Positions 29,984-42,769 of a DNA stretch of 64,000 nucleotides are shown piece by piece; positions within the stretch are counted from its first letter, which is position 1; the number at the start of each line of letters is the position of its first letter. Made by a program: the position numbers and the translations under genes. The notes under the pieces are model-generated. The model made no database searches. It was not told the origin of the DNA and worked only from the letters and a program-made list of their open reading frames with translations. The stretch spans positions 14,112,127 through 14,176,126 of the forward strand of contig OX463852.1 in assembly GCA_949825065.1 (NCBI GenBank). The letters run 5' to 3'. This DNA is from Odontocerum albicorne (lineage: Eukaryota; Arthropoda; Insecta; Trichoptera; Odontoceridae).

Positions 29984-31154
29984 TATTTTATTTTCATTTA
30001 AATACAATAAGACAAAATGCACACTATACGGAGTTATTTTATCTGATTACAATGATACAGAATTGTTACGTTATATACTCGTACATAGATTTGCTTTACA
30101 ATTTATAAATACAATTATTTCGTTTTATGTCATTAATGCCGTACCTTGTATTAAAGTAAATCAGGGTTGAGGTATTATTATTTTATTCAGATGGTTTGTT
30201 TTCTTATAATTATAATAATGTATTAAAATTGTTGAATAATTCAATAGATGGTTAATATGAGAAAAGCATGTTTATCACTTTACAATCAGAAAGACTTTTA
30301 AACCTACGATTGAGGAAAAAAAATACTCCAGGACAATTTTCTTATATCTGGAATCAAACAAACCATAACTGCTTAAGATTTTTTATTTGTTTTAAATTTA
30401 ATTTATTTAATTATCAATAATAAATAAAGTTAATTATCATTAAATAAATAAAGCTACAAGACCTTTTCTGTCATAATTGATTAAAAAAAGTAAGGCATGA
30501 AACAGGGTTATCTTAAACATTGCCATCAAACTTGATGAAAAGTAACATATATCACCATCACGCCGTGTACTTATTGGGGTAGATATAGAAAATAGATATC
30601 GACTTCATTCTACCCTACACACATTTTTTTGCTTATGTTACATCCTTAAACTGAATGCATCTCTATTATTAAAAAGGCTTTTCAATTTTTAGCTTTCATA
30701 ATTAAATAAATTTAATCGTGCTACGTTTTACTAGACCTTCCTAAGCTTCTCGTGCCTTCTATATACTACTCTTATATATATATTTTTTTTGTTATATGTG
30801 CCATGTTAATTTTTTTGTAATATTTTCATCAGTCATTCTTTTAAAAACATTTTTTGAAATACACAACACTTTATAAACTTTCGTCAATGCCAATAAAATA
30901 CTCGACATGGTGAAACTCCATAAACATCTAAAAAGAATCAAAAATTTTAATGGCGGCAACTTAAAAACTCTAGTCATTTTACGAGTACATTCATACCAAA
31001 CAAAATAACGTGTTTATTTTTATAAAATATACAAATATTATTTTTCAAATATCTGTGGTAATTTTTTAATAAAATAAAAAGAAGGAAAAAAATCATGTAG
31101 CATAGATATTAGATGAACTTAAAATTATGAATCCGATAATAATTTTTATATATC
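29984..31154. other. AT-rich intergenic DNA upstream of gene B
   Basis: No gene seen. 30535-30620 (gtaacatatatcaccatcacgc...) resembles, in reverse, the tail of the RTE-like LINEs. Probable regulatory and repeat relics only. Confidence 0.4.
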
Positions 31155-31156
31155 AG

Positions 31157-32130
31157 GTCAGTCCATAAATTTGTGCGTATGATATTATACACCGTGACTC
31201 AATTTTATAGAACAATACACTTTCAAACAAGTCGTATCCTGTTTTGAAATGCACACTCAAGTTGTCAATTTACCATTGATTTTTGTAAACATCAGACGTA
31301 AATAATAGCCCTTAGAAAATGAATATCGATAATCAGTACAAACGGTATGTTCTATACATTTTATTTTTAAATGGTGCAAGTACAAGTTCCGCTGCAGAAA
31401 AAGTTCATAGTGAGAATGGTATCAGTGGAATGACTGTCCAGAAATGATTTCAAAGATTTAAAGATGGACCAAGCAGTGTTAATGATAAGCTCTGGTCATG
31501 GCATCCTGTTAATTTTGACAAAGCTCAAAAGAGTCTTCAAGATTCAGAGCCAGAACTAATAGTGGATCAGATTGCAAAAAGGTTTAATTCATCTCATGAA
31601 ACAGTATTTCGTTACCTTAAGGAGATGGGAAAGATATTTTAGCATGCAAAGTAGGTACCACGTGAGTAATTGGAATCAATTGCCAGCAGCAAATAAACAT
31701 CTGTATTTTTCTCTTAACCCACTTTGAAGGTGAGCTGTTTCTTGGGACGAGAATGAGAAGCCCACACCGACAGCAAAAGCGAATAGTATACAATAAACAT
31801 ACTTTTGTCTATTTGGTAGGATATGTATGGTGTTATTCACATTGAACTGTTAGAACCTAATCAAACGATTAATGAAGATATCTTTTGTTGATTGATTAAA
31901 AAATGACCGCAATTAGTGAATATCAAAAAGGTTTTGTTCCCCTATAATAATGCTAGACTGCACATGGCAAAGACAACATTACAAAAATGTAAATACTATA
32001 ATTGGAAACACCTGCCTCATCCTTCTTACTCACCATATATTGCCCCAAGTGACTAATATTTACTTCTCCCTCTTCCGAATTTTTTATCTTTAGAACTTTC
32101 TACACAGTATTGGGCCAGCCTAGTTGGATG
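31157..32130 (+). pseudogene. Mariner-like element, dead
   Basis: Starts at ggtcagtccataaatttgtg; from 31320 it encodes MNIDNQYKRYVLYILFLNGA and a helix-turn-helix region (QIAKRFNSSHETVFRYLKEM). The later block NNARLHMAKTTL ... HPSYSPYIAPSD is the DD34D region with the middle Asp changed to Asn and another altered. Several stops. Confidence 0.75.
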
Positions 32131-34739
32131 TGTTTTGTAGCGTCCTTATGTAAAGTGTTGATTATGATGAACTGATTAGACAGAGAAAAATATAAATACT
32201 CGTATATCTAAAAGACGACCTAGCTTGGAAGTAAAGTGCGTTGTAAATCAAACCCATGATACTAACTTTCCTAGCAAGGATATTAATGTTAAACTTTCAA
32301 TGGAAGTAATCATTTTAATTCATTCTGATCATTTTATCCAGGCTGTACCTATGTGTCCTTTGAGCCATATTATTCATATCAGGTTTTCCACCTATTTTTT
32401 AAAATTAATGCAAGTATATGCCTTTTACCTCCTAGATAGTAAAATGCCTGTCTTCTACTTCGAGATTTCTGATAGTTCTCAAAAAATATATTTTAAAAAG
32501 ATAGTGGATACTATTCCGGTTAAAGAAATACATGACTGAAATTCAGTGTAGAAGGTCCTGAACATGAACCCCGCATTATGCTACTCCTCTCAAAGGACAC
32601 AGGCATGTTTCCACCTAATATTTGGGGTTTAAGGACACCTGGTCTAGTAATAATATTTTATGTTAAATGTTGTTGCTTCTCTAGATATGATAGTACTTGT
32701 ATGTTATATATTACCAACAAGTACAATGACAAACTGTGCTTCTAAATCCAAGGCTCTATTTAAAAGCTGAAAAAAATTGTTTCATGGGCAAGCTGTTCAA
32801 CATATCCGCAACAATTTGGATATGTTGAAAGTTACCATATGAATAAATGAATGAATATCTAAATGATATTTAAATATATTCATTCCTGTGTTTACCTATT
32901 TAGATTGAAAAGTTATGTACTTTTTAGATTAAAGAGTAATAAAACTAAAGAAAAATAATACTTAAATCATCTAATTAAAAACGTGACAATTCAATTAGGT
33001 CTTCATTTAAAAATCAGTTTTTTTTAATCATCTACTTAACTGTAATTTTTTACGATAGGTTTTAATTAATATTCGTAAAATAAGAGTGATTTTTTTGAAA
33101 AAAAAATCTGCAGGTCATTCAATGTTATCTTTTTTAATGTTAAAGCTACTTTTTAAAAGTAAAAACTGTGGAAAGAATAAATGGGTTTAAGTCCCGAGTC
33201 GGAACAACTTTTAAGAGAGTTTGCTCTCTAAATGTCACTACATAAATTGTCCTTTTATTATTATTATTATAGCTAATTTTCAATCGATTATTAATTAGTA
33301 TTCTATCCAACTAGATAAGTAAAAAGTAGTAACAGTGCGACTTTACAGATACATTTTGGATAAAGTGCGGTTCTTATACTGCATTACTTAAGAATACTGA
33401 TTTTTACATTATTTAATAATAATAAAAAGAAATATATATACGGTCTTTTAGAGAACTAACTCACCTTAAGGGCACTCAAATTAATTCTAAAACGATATAT
33501 CACATATTTCAGACCGAATTGAACTAGTCTTTTTACTAGACTATATTCCATTCTCTATATTTTTACTGTGAAATTAATTTAATTATATTTTTAATTACTG
33601 ATAATCTTACTTATATTTATGTCTTTATTAAATAATATAATTAGAAAAACAGGAGCAAATTGATACCCATTGTGTTTTGGAATAAAAAAACGATACTGAA
33701 GAAATTTTTATATTTTGTTTTAATGTTTTATTATGACACTGAGATAGTAATGTATAATAGCCTTCAGGCATATAATAAATATAGTTATATACAAAAATCA
33801 GGTACTAAGTATGCTGCAAAGTTATTAACTTAGTCCACTATCAAAATAAACAAGAATGTTTACCGATCTATGTTTACCGACCAACTTTGAAAGTCATTAA
33901 ACTATGAATTTAAAAAAAAATCTAAGTTCTTTTACTTTTTCTACTGTCACATTTGTTATTAATTTACATGAAAAGAAATTGTATGTGTACATACTAGTAG
34001 TATATGTATGTGTACATACTATTAGTATATGAACAAAAAGGCAAACAAAAAAAAACAGGTAATTGAAAGTGGATACTCAATTTATATGGATCTGTGTTTA
34101 TTTATTGCCTTTCATATGTTGTGTTCCCAGAAAACTAGGATTTTGCCTGTATCTTACTTAGGACATAAAAAATAGATTGATGAGTTTTACCAATTGTATT
34201 TAATTATCTAATATCTATGTCACGAATTCTCGTCAATGTAAAAAAATCTTTTTTTTTTAATTTAATCTATTGTCCAACTCTAAAAAAAAACTAAATTCTT
34301 ATCTCACAAGTCTATTACCATACGTCTCAATATAATCGAGCAAATGAAATTTTCTTCTACTTATTTAAATGTGAAACTATGCAATCTCTGTACGGATTTG
34401 AATCCATTGTCTTTCGAGGACCCCTTGAATCATTAGACCTCTAAGCATTGCTCATTGTGTATACGTCTTAAGACAGCACTGAGATTAGCATCAACAGTGT
34501 AAAGTGACATGATGGTTTTAAATGTTGAAAAATCTATAACCCTTAAAATAAAAACTCAATACCATAAGAGTGGTCCCAAGTAAATGGGATAAGATAAGGT
34601 GAAAGAAAAGACGAGACTTAAAGAAAGTATGCGAAAAATTTAATTCCTTTTTTACAGAAATAATCCTAAGGAATAACCAAAAATTGAACTTTAATTTTCA
34701 TAAACACAAAGGCTAATTGCGTGGCGTACGAATATCGAA
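32131..34739. other. Intergenic AT-rich stretch
   Basis: No gene recognised. 33185-33270 (gagtcggaac...gagtttgctctctaaatg) is one of four dispersed copies of a repeat (others near 49690, 57350, 62760). 33975-34030 holds a short duplication of tatgtgtacatacta. Confidence 0.4.
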
Positions 34740-34987
34740 TTGGAATGTATTGTACTATATGCTGATGGCGCACTGTGGTGTTAGTGTTAGCGGAGAATGT
34801 ATTGTACTATATGCTGATGGCGCACTGTGGTGTTAGTGTTAGAGGAGAATGTATTGTAGATAAATCACTGAGTTTGACAAGTAAATTGTATGACAGATGC
34901 AAAAAGAAAGATCTAAAAATGAATGTTGCGAAATCCAAAGTCATGGTGATAAAAAGTGTAAAAGAAAAAGTAAATTGTAATTTGCTT

Positions 34988-35137
34988 TGTCCAACACTGT
35001 TTATTCTACTTTATATAACGGTATACCATAACCCTAACGGTTTCAAGGTTTTCCTCATCACCAGAAGAGCACGAACAAGACCTTGAAACCGGTAGGGTTA
35101 TACCGTTATATAAAGTGGAATAAACAGTGATGAACTA
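34988..35137. mobile_element. Hairpin MITE (copy 1)
   Basis: Arms cactgtttattctactttat and inverted ataaagtggaataaacagtg enclose ataacggtata and a second pairing of ggtttcaaggtttt with accttgaaaccgg. A related copy lies at 62884-63059. Nested in the LINE. Confidence 0.8.
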
Positions 35138-35179
35138 AACAAATTACGATGCCTTTAAACCTCCACAGTGTTAATGCCT

Positions 35180-35460
35180 TAACTATAAATCTGTGGCGTT
35201 ATGGCAGAAGTTGATATGTCCGTTTTTTTGTCATTTTGTGTTTATTCTCCTAATTTATAAAAAATATTTCTCAGCATGTTGTGGCAAAACTTGGTGTGTC
35301 AGTCATTATCCAAACAAAAGATATATTGTTTGGAAAAACTTAAAAAATGCTTATTTGTAATGATTTTAACAGCTTATCAAAGTTAATATTGCTTCTCCTA
35401 TAAACTAAGGTAAAACGGACATACTACTCGTATATCAACTGCCTTAACGCCACAGAAATA
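35180..35460. mobile_element. Second hairpin MITE nested in the LINE
   Basis: Left arm tctgtggcgttatggcagaa, then gttgatatgtccgttttt; right arm aaacggacata...tatcaactgccttaacgccacaga. The right arm carries an extra ~11 bp containing TACTCGTA (35425-35432) absent from the left arm. Confidence 0.75.
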
Positions 35461-36525
35461 ATTTACGTTAAAGTAAATGTGGTATACCTACAAGTAAGCA
35501 AACAATTAAATATTGCAGCAAGTTAAAGAATTCTGGTATTTTCTCAGAAGATGGAAGAGTTATGAGATACATTGAACGGCGTGTAGCGATAGGAAATAAA
35601 GTCAATAAGACATTTAAATATATATGCTCGATCCGGACGGTATCCAAATCTGATAAGATGATGATAGTCCAAAACAATATTATTGTACCAAATTTGTTAC
35701 ATGGGAGTGAAACGTAGATGTAGAAAAAGGTTGAATATATGCTGCAGCCTGCACTGAGAAGAATACATGGAGTTACAATGTATCATATTGTAATACGAAA
35801 GAAGTTATTAGGGATGAATGTCAACTTAAGGCTAATATATTAAATAAGATGAAGTGGTTTGGATATGTAGAAAAAAATAATGAACAAAGACTAACAAAAT
35901 AAATATATAGTTCTAATGTAAGTGGAAGGCGTGGTAGAGGAAAACCAAGGAAATTATGATCGAATCAAGTGAATAATGCTTGAAGTAAAGATACGCCAAA
36001 AGTCAGAGGAATCGTAGTAGTTGTATTAGAAGATGAATCTAGCGCTCTGTCCTCTATTCCAACCTCAACAGGGAAATGGCGTGATGGTATGTATGTATTT
36101 TTTTGTATCTTAAAGATCGTTTGGTTGTTTAAATAAATAAATGAACCACGTCATTTCCCTATCGGGGTAGGCAAATAAAATTACCTTTATAGAAATCTTC
36201 TTGCGTTAACATTTTTCGTGATTACACATAGCACATAGTGGAAAATTAAATTTAATAAATATTAATGACATTATTGCGGCATCATTTTAACATAATCTTT
36301 ATCTGAAAGCTGTGCTCATACGAGTATTTGGTAATATGAGTCTCTGAACTCTTAGCATACTAAGCCTATTGCGTAACAGATTGGACCGTGTTTCATAATA
36401 CATTTAAATCTGAAAAATATTATTTTTCATGACTTCCTTATTAATTGTCAATAAATTAAAGAACTTTAAACATTGCATATTTTGATAATAAAATTAAGAA
36501 ACTAATATGTATTTGTATTTTACGA

Positions 36526-36833
36526 CTTTTATTCAACCAAGGATAAAAGTCATAGGCATCTTATTAAAGCATTTACCTTTTATTCAACCAAGGATAAAAG
36601 TCATAGGCATGTACTCGTAGGTATCTTATTAAAGCCTTTACCTTTTATTCAACCAAGGATAAAAGTCATAGGCATGTACTCGTAGGTATCTTATTAAAGC
36701 CTTTACCTTTTATTCCACCAAGGATAAAAGTCATAGGCATGTACTCGTAGGTATCTTATTAAAGCCTTTACATTTTATTCTACCAAGGATAAAAGTCATA
36801 GGCATGTACTCGTAGGTATCTTATTAAAGCCTT
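36526..36833. repeat. ~65-bp minisatellite, five copies
   Basis: Unit cttttattcaaccaaggata...ggcatgtactcgtaggtatc. The first copy lacks 14 bp (gtactcgtaggtat) found in the others. Each long unit contains TACTCGTA. Confidence 0.92.
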
Positions 36834-37149
36834 CTCTGAATCATTTGATTTTATGGTCCAATGTGTCCATATTACTACCTTCGTCCAAGCCCCTATTATT
36901 TCATCAGCACTCAACGAGTTGACTTGCGTGAACTTTACTTTACAGTGGTGGATGCAGTCAAGCAGCCGAAAAATCTGACATGACAAACCGTAAAATAATG
37001 CAAGCTCTATCGTACCACGAACGTCCTACAATCAGATCACTGTCGATCCAAATACAGCTTGCGAGCAGCTCACGAGTTGCCATTGGGTACAAAGATAACA
37101 TATAACTCGTATATTCATATACATCTACGATAGAACATACCATAAATGC

Positions 37150-37498
37150 AAAGCGCACATACAAAATAGAAAGATATAAGTAAACGTACATACAAAACAG
37201 AAAAATATAAGTAAGCGTACATACAAAACAGAAAGTAAACGTACATACAAAACAGAAAGATATAAGTAAGCGTACATACAAAACAGAAAGATATTAGTAA
37301 GCGTACATACAAAAAAGAAAGATATAAGTAAGCGTACATACAAAACAGAAAGATATAAGTAAGCGTACATACAAAACAAAACGATATAAGTAAGCGTACA
37401 TACAAAACAGAAAAATACAAGTAAGCGTACATACAAAACAAAACGATATAAGTAAGCGTGCATACAAAACAGAAATATATACTCGTAAGTAAGCATAC
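37150..37498. repeat. 31-bp minisatellite, about 11 copies
   Basis: Unit acagaaagatataagtaagc gtacatacaaa. Because the unit lacks stops on the minus strand, three overlapping minus frames of CFVCTLTYIFLF type stay open; these are artefacts. The last unit is changed by TACTCGTA (37480-37487). Confidence 0.93.
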
Positions 37499-38045
37499 AC
37501 ACATGTATCCATATACGCTCCATCTTCAACATTACCATAATGTTAAGGATCTTAGCGCACCTTAGAGATATTCCATAGCCAATTACATAACTTACTTTTC
37601 TCAATTTTTAATACATTCTGCTAAATGAAAGAATTAAGTAAGTGTTGTTTTCTAAATCTCACAGTCTTCACATGATCCATTGTAATCCTAAAGGCTCGTC
37701 ATGTTTTCACCTCCTCTACAATTTGGGCAGAGAATTAGTCCACCTAGGACAAAACATTTTCAGTCGCTCACGAATACCAAATTCTTCGATAATAGACATA
37801 TTTTTATATTTCGCAGTCCAAAAAATCCTGAGCATACACCGCCAGCATCGCAATCCTCTGCAAGTCATTATCTATGATTGGCCATGTTTCTGATCTGTAC
37901 AAGAATATATAGAAAATACCAGGGATCTTCCAAGTCTTACCTTTGTGTGAATGGTTTTGCCCCTGTTCTACTCAATGTTTTTCAAAATACGAGTATATAT
38001 TGCTCCCTTCAGCAAATTTTCTTTTAATCTCAGCCTCACACCCTT

Positions 38046-38672
38046 CCGGTTCTTTCATGGACCATATTCTCCCGTGTCAGTAAATATATAAATATATAGA
38101 TGAGATACACAAATTCATGGACTATGTCCTTCCGTATCAGTGAGAGTATAGCCAAGATACTCAAATTAATGAACCGCATCCTACCGTATCAGTGAAAGTG
38201 TAACAAAGATACGCAAATTCATGGACCATATCCTCAAGTGTCAGTCAATATATAGCCAACATACACAAATTCATGGACCACATCCTCCTGTATCAGTAAA
38301 AGTATAATCAAGATACTCAAATTCATGAATCATGTATTCAAGCGTCAGCCAAGGTATATCCATGGACCACATCTTCCCGTGTCAGTAAAGGTATAACCAA
38401 GATACATAAATTCATGGACCATGTCCTCACGCGTCAGTTAAGGTACGAGTATAACCAAGATACACAAATTCATGGGCCATGGTCCTCCCGTGTCAGTAAA
38501 GGTATAACCAAGATACACAAACTAATAAACCATGCCCTTGAACGTCAGTCAATGTATAGCGAAGATACACAAATTCATGGGTCATGTCCTCACACATCAG
38601 TCAAGGTATAGCCAACATATACAAATGTATGGACCATATCTTCACGTATCAGCAAGGATATAGCCAATATAC
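38046..38672. repeat. Degenerate ~58-bp minisatellite, about 11 copies
   Basis: Units of type ttcatggaccatatcctccc gtgtcagtaaaggtataacc aagatacacaaa. One unit carries TACGAGTA where siblings have only TA (38444-38451). Confidence 0.88.
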
Positions 38673-39248
38673 CGTTTTGAAAAAAACGAATGTAAAAGTC
38701 AAGTAAAAGCGCATGTAAAAATGAGCGATTTAAAATCGTAAAAATAAGTATATTCATAGCCAATCGCTTAAATTAATTCAATTTGTAGTCAAAAGTGATA
38801 ATAATTGAAATTTAATTGCTGAAAACATGACAAAAACATCGGCCGACGTTCACAAAACGGGCGAAACGACCACCTTAAACGAAAGCCCGCGAGCTACTGA
38901 AGCGAGCGAACTGAGATTATATTTCTTGCGTTCCCATATACCGAAGTAGAGTGAGACGTGAATAGAGTCGCTTACTCACCCATAGCGGTTTTTTAGAATG
39001 AATATACTTACGTCACGCACTGGCACACGTTTGATTGTATTGGTGAATTTATGCCCAATTTTCACAAAATATCTCTGATGTGGCCGATAAGTGCTCAATA
39101 TTTTTAATATTATTTTTTCGTTCAATGCGTAAATGTATTACGGAGGAATACCTAAAATCTGAATCCATTATTCATTATATTTATAGAGATATTAAAGTTT
39201 TTAGAAGCAATGTGTACTAGTTACACATCACAGGACAGGAAGGGTTAA
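38673..39248. mobile_element. piggyBac-like MITE (copy 2, inverted, one end lost)
   Basis: Reverse-complement match to 920-1574: agttacacatcacaggacag gaagggttaa at the right end (TTAA 39245-39248) and the shared interior (cccatataccgaagtagagt). The left terminus differs, next to the minisatellite. Confidence 0.75.
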
Positions 39249-39476
39249 TATCGCATCCAAACGGGTATCGATTAATTTTAATTTTTTTGGATTTTTATGG
39301 ATATTCATTACTGAGAAAGCTTATTCGTATACTATATAGTATATAAGGTGAACTAAATATCACAAACATTTCAATTGCTAATTCAATAATCCTTTTTCGG
39401 TGTGCTTGCAGAGATATAGCCAGTTAATTAATTCTAAAAAAAAATTAGTAATAATAAAATCTAGGGACGTTTCCAG

Positions 39477-39974
39477 GGGCTCAAAGTTTGGTAGGGTCGC
39501 GGTGGTGCATGTTTTGCCGGAAAATGTGTGCCTATAAAATACCGCGTAACGCCATAGTTGCATTCCATCAGCAACACTACCAATAGTCCTACTCCTAGCG
39601 TCCACGAGTGGCCTCTTAAGCCCCGCGAGCCCTGGGCAATGTGGTCACTGGCATATTACCATCAGTGCCATAGCAGATAGGAGAGGATGAATGTGCGAGT
39701 GTCCGGCGCCATAAAACCGGACCCCCCCGGCTAAGGGAGGGTGACCCCTACAGAAACACCTATCAGGGAAGGCAACGGGAAACCACCCTGATTATCATTC
39801 CCAGGATATCACTATGGAGAGAAAAGAAGGCAAACGTCTTGGCTGCGAAATATAAGAGACTGGACCGGAATGAGACGTGTGGAGGAGCTGTTCCGGGTCG
39901 CGCAAGACAGAGAAGCCTTCGCCAGAGTGATTGCCAACGTCGGGGGGACCTGACAGGGCACATCAAGAAGAAGA
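39477..39974 (+). mobile_element. Short retroelement with 13-bp target duplication
   Basis: GGGACGTTTCCAG occurs at 39464-39476 and 39975-39987. The insert contains ccggctaagggagggtgacc, coding remnants of a LINE C-terminus (RDWTGMRRVEELFRVAQDRE AFARVIANV) and a 3' tail aagaagaag. Similar tails and coding ends occur at 48917-49095 and 53608-53785 (minus). Confidence 0.82.
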
Positions 39975-39989
39975 GGGACGTTTCCAGAA

Positions 39990-42400
39990 AGATATACTAT
40001 AGTTATTTTATAGCAAAAGAATAAATACAAAGGAACATGTGCTGTATGTTAATAGGAACTAAGCCCACTGCATTACTAGGCAACGCTAATGTAGTTCATA
40101 CCATTTGACATCCCGCTATGTGCCTAAGCGGGCCACAAAAATAAACTTCGTGGGCTGGATCTTGTTCGCGAGCTATCGTTTTACCATGTCTGGGTTATAC
40201 CCAATTTCATTACATAACAGCTTATGGAGAAATATATACATAATAATAGGAAATAATTGTTAAGCCGAAAAAACTAAGTCTCATCGCAAAGAAAGCTCAA
40301 TATTCTTTCTTTAAAAACATTTTCTGAAATGTTGAAGATGTCAATATCCGAGGCCCTATTGAAAACAGAAAGAGTACACGGAAGACCAGAAAGAGTACAC
40401 GCCAAGTTTATGGATTGGAGGAAGCAAAATCAAATGTTACCATCGAAAAATCTGGTGATATTTCTTCTGCCTATCCCTATAGTACAAGGAAACATCATGG
40501 TATTTATGACTTTGGGATGCACGATGAATATTTTTAAATACTCCCGACTAGATAGCTTACATGTTCAAAGACTGTGTAAAGTTATGACAGAATTTAGTAT
40601 GTCACGGAGACCTCCGATGCAACGAATGGATAATTAGAAATTCTCCAAAAGGCAATTACTGTAACAAATAATGCTGCATTATAATGTTCGTACTTGCTAG
40701 ACAAACCAGATTTCCTTGAATGCGTTAGTCTAATTATGTTTTAACCCTTTAGGTGGAAAACGTATTTTCACCTTATAATTTCCCGGTTTTACGAGTTTTT
40801 TCCTTTACCCATTACGAACCGGTTGTAGGTTGAAGTTTAATTAAATGTAATATCAAAAAAATTATAAGAAGCATCGATTTATTTGAGGCATCAAAATCAA
40901 TTCGATTGCCGACTTTTTTTTAAGTTTCAGGTTGAAATATAAAAAGGTGAAACTTCAATTAATTTCTTTGAATTAGAGAGCTTAAAGAGGTATTTTAAAA
41001 TCTAGAAAAAATATTGAGATTTAAAAATTTCAATTATAATTTTTAACGATAAAGTAAAGCTATAAACTGTTACAGCCTGCATGAATTTATGTTTAATAAA
41101 TTCGGTAATCCTTTCATCTATGCGGGCAATTGGTTACAGGAAAACAGCAACTAAATTAAAACCTCGTAAATTAAACAAAACAGCACCTTAATTAAAAAAG
41201 ATTTAGGTATGTTTTAATAAGTTTATATAATTGGTTACTGGCAACTAACAAAATACATATTTTGGTGAGAAAAAAAATAAAAAACATGCAATTTGCTGCA
41301 CCATTATATTAAAAATCACTCTCGATGTATATAGTACATCTATCTTCCATTGTTATTCTTGTCACTCTTGCAGTTAATCTGTTTTAATTATCGGTGTTGA
41401 TAACATAAAAAAATTATCAGAAGATTCACTACTGTTATTTTCCGTTTCTCTAGTTCCAAATAGACAAAACCGAAAAATGTGATATAAACTCCAAAAGTTA
41501 TTTCCCATTGTTATTTTGTCTGGGTGTGGTTCAAAGCTGTGTGTGTCTTGAAATTTTATCAAAATAGTTTTTTTAATGTCGTAGAGATTTAATCTAAACT
41601 TACTTTCCCTTCCTAAGTTTGTCAAGAGATGAATGGGGCGATTTATCCCATAAGTGAATGTCTGTTTCTTTCCGGTTCCGGCAGTCCCAACTCCCCCACA
41701 CACCACTCTGCAGTTCCCTGCTATCGACCACAATTTCTACCGCTTCGACCATTCTATTATATATTTTTATACACTCTTCGATTTTTTATTTCGTCGGTTT
41801 AGGGGGGACCAGATTAATGCATAAACAAAAAAGGTCATCTCTGGCATTTTTTTATATTTTAGATGTTGAGGTACGTAGTACGTAAATTCATTTATTAACG
41901 TTATTTTTAATATACTCGTACATTAATTCTCATTTTACGAGTAATGTGTTTTTCGATCGAGAGTAAATAATTAATTAAATGCTCAATGTGGAAAATAGCT
42001 ATATTCCTAAAAGGTTAAAACGCATATTTTAGCCTAATGAAATATATTTTTTGATACATTAAATTAATTACTAAATTATACGGTTGCTCTTTGCGTATAG
42101 TCAAAATCACATTTAGAGATTTTCTATTTGAATAAACTGTTACCATATACAATATACATAATCTGAAACGTTGGTATTTTTTTCAACCAACCAAAATCTG
42201 CATGCGGAAGACTGTGACCATTATTTTACATTTGGTTACAGATTTAGGATAACAACTGTAACTCACGAGTGAAACATAAACAATGTATCAACAAGATAAC
42301 AGATATTTATCTGTTAATGTCCGAAGACTTTGGAAAATTAAAATTCTCTAAAGCCTTTATTCTTTTTCGTTTTGATTGCTACAGAAATTATTTATAAAAA
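39990..42400. other. Intergenic stretch with two unassigned ORFs
   Basis: 40329-40637 (plus, 102 codons) and 41374-41733 (minus, 119 codons) are open, but I recognise neither. The minus ORF has an orderly segment (YGINRPIHLLTNLGRE ... SFEPHPDKI) that looks once-coding. Everything else is AT-rich with no visible gene. Confidence 0.35.
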
Positions 42401-42420
42401 TTGCACTTCTTGAGAGCTGC

Positions 42421-42466
42421 TATAAAACAGGAGCACTGCAGAAGTGACGGAGGAACTTAGGTCACT
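42421..42466 (+). promoter_or_regulatory. Putative TATA-containing core promoter
   Basis: TATAAAA at 42421-42427 inside a locally GC-richer stretch, with a TCACT initiator-like site at 42462. It precedes the candidate first exon below. Confidence 0.4.
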
Positions 42467-42581
42467 AAACGACTCCATAGAAGTCAATTGATTGGTAGGA
42501 AATTTCATAAATTACGTGGAAAGGGTTAAGGTATGACTGAGTATATCGGCCTCTTCCGACCGGAACAAGTTGTGACGCTTA

Positions 42582-42769
42582 ATGAACCGGCGTATGAACG
42601 ACCTCCCGTCCTCTTCGGAGAATGGAGGTGGACCGCCGGTCGCTGGTGGTGGTAGGCCGCTCCTTCTGCAGCAGTCATGTGAAGTCGAGGGGCCAGTGTG
42701 GTTACCACTTGTCAGACAAGAGACAGCGAGTGCAGTGAACAGTATCTGTGCCTCAAGACACGCGCCGAG
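42582..42769 (+). CDS. Candidate first coding exon of an unrecognised gene
   Basis: ATG at 42582 opens 62 codons, MNRRMNDLPSSSENGGG... to ...NSICASRHAPR, ending AG|GTGAGT, a near-perfect donor at 42770. Base composition is far more GC-rich than the surroundings, with a TATA box 160 bp upstream. A short upstream ORF (ATG at 42534) overlaps. The minus strand is also open (42512-42889), so the strand is not certain. I do not recognise the protein, and no second exon could be identified downstream. Confidence 0.4.

Larger units (their letters stand above)
34740..36105 (+). mobile_element. RTE-like LINE interrupted by two nested MITEs
   Basis: 34750-34985 has an RT YADD-like site (LYADG) and LKMNVAKSKVMV. 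Coding resumes at 35549 with EDGRVMRYIERRVAIGNKVN, then IIVPNLLHGSET, and ends with gcgtggtagaggaaaaccaag and the tail tggtatgtatgt. Between the halves lie two unrelated hairpin elements. A ~50-bp duplication (gtactatatgctgatggcgc twice) disrupts the RT site. Confidence 0.75.

Noticed and set aside
37115..37604. Overlapping minus-strand ORFs of 107-159 codons (CFVCTLTYIFLF repeats) as membrane proteins
   Set aside because: They are frame translations of a 31-bp minisatellite without stops; three frames are open at once.
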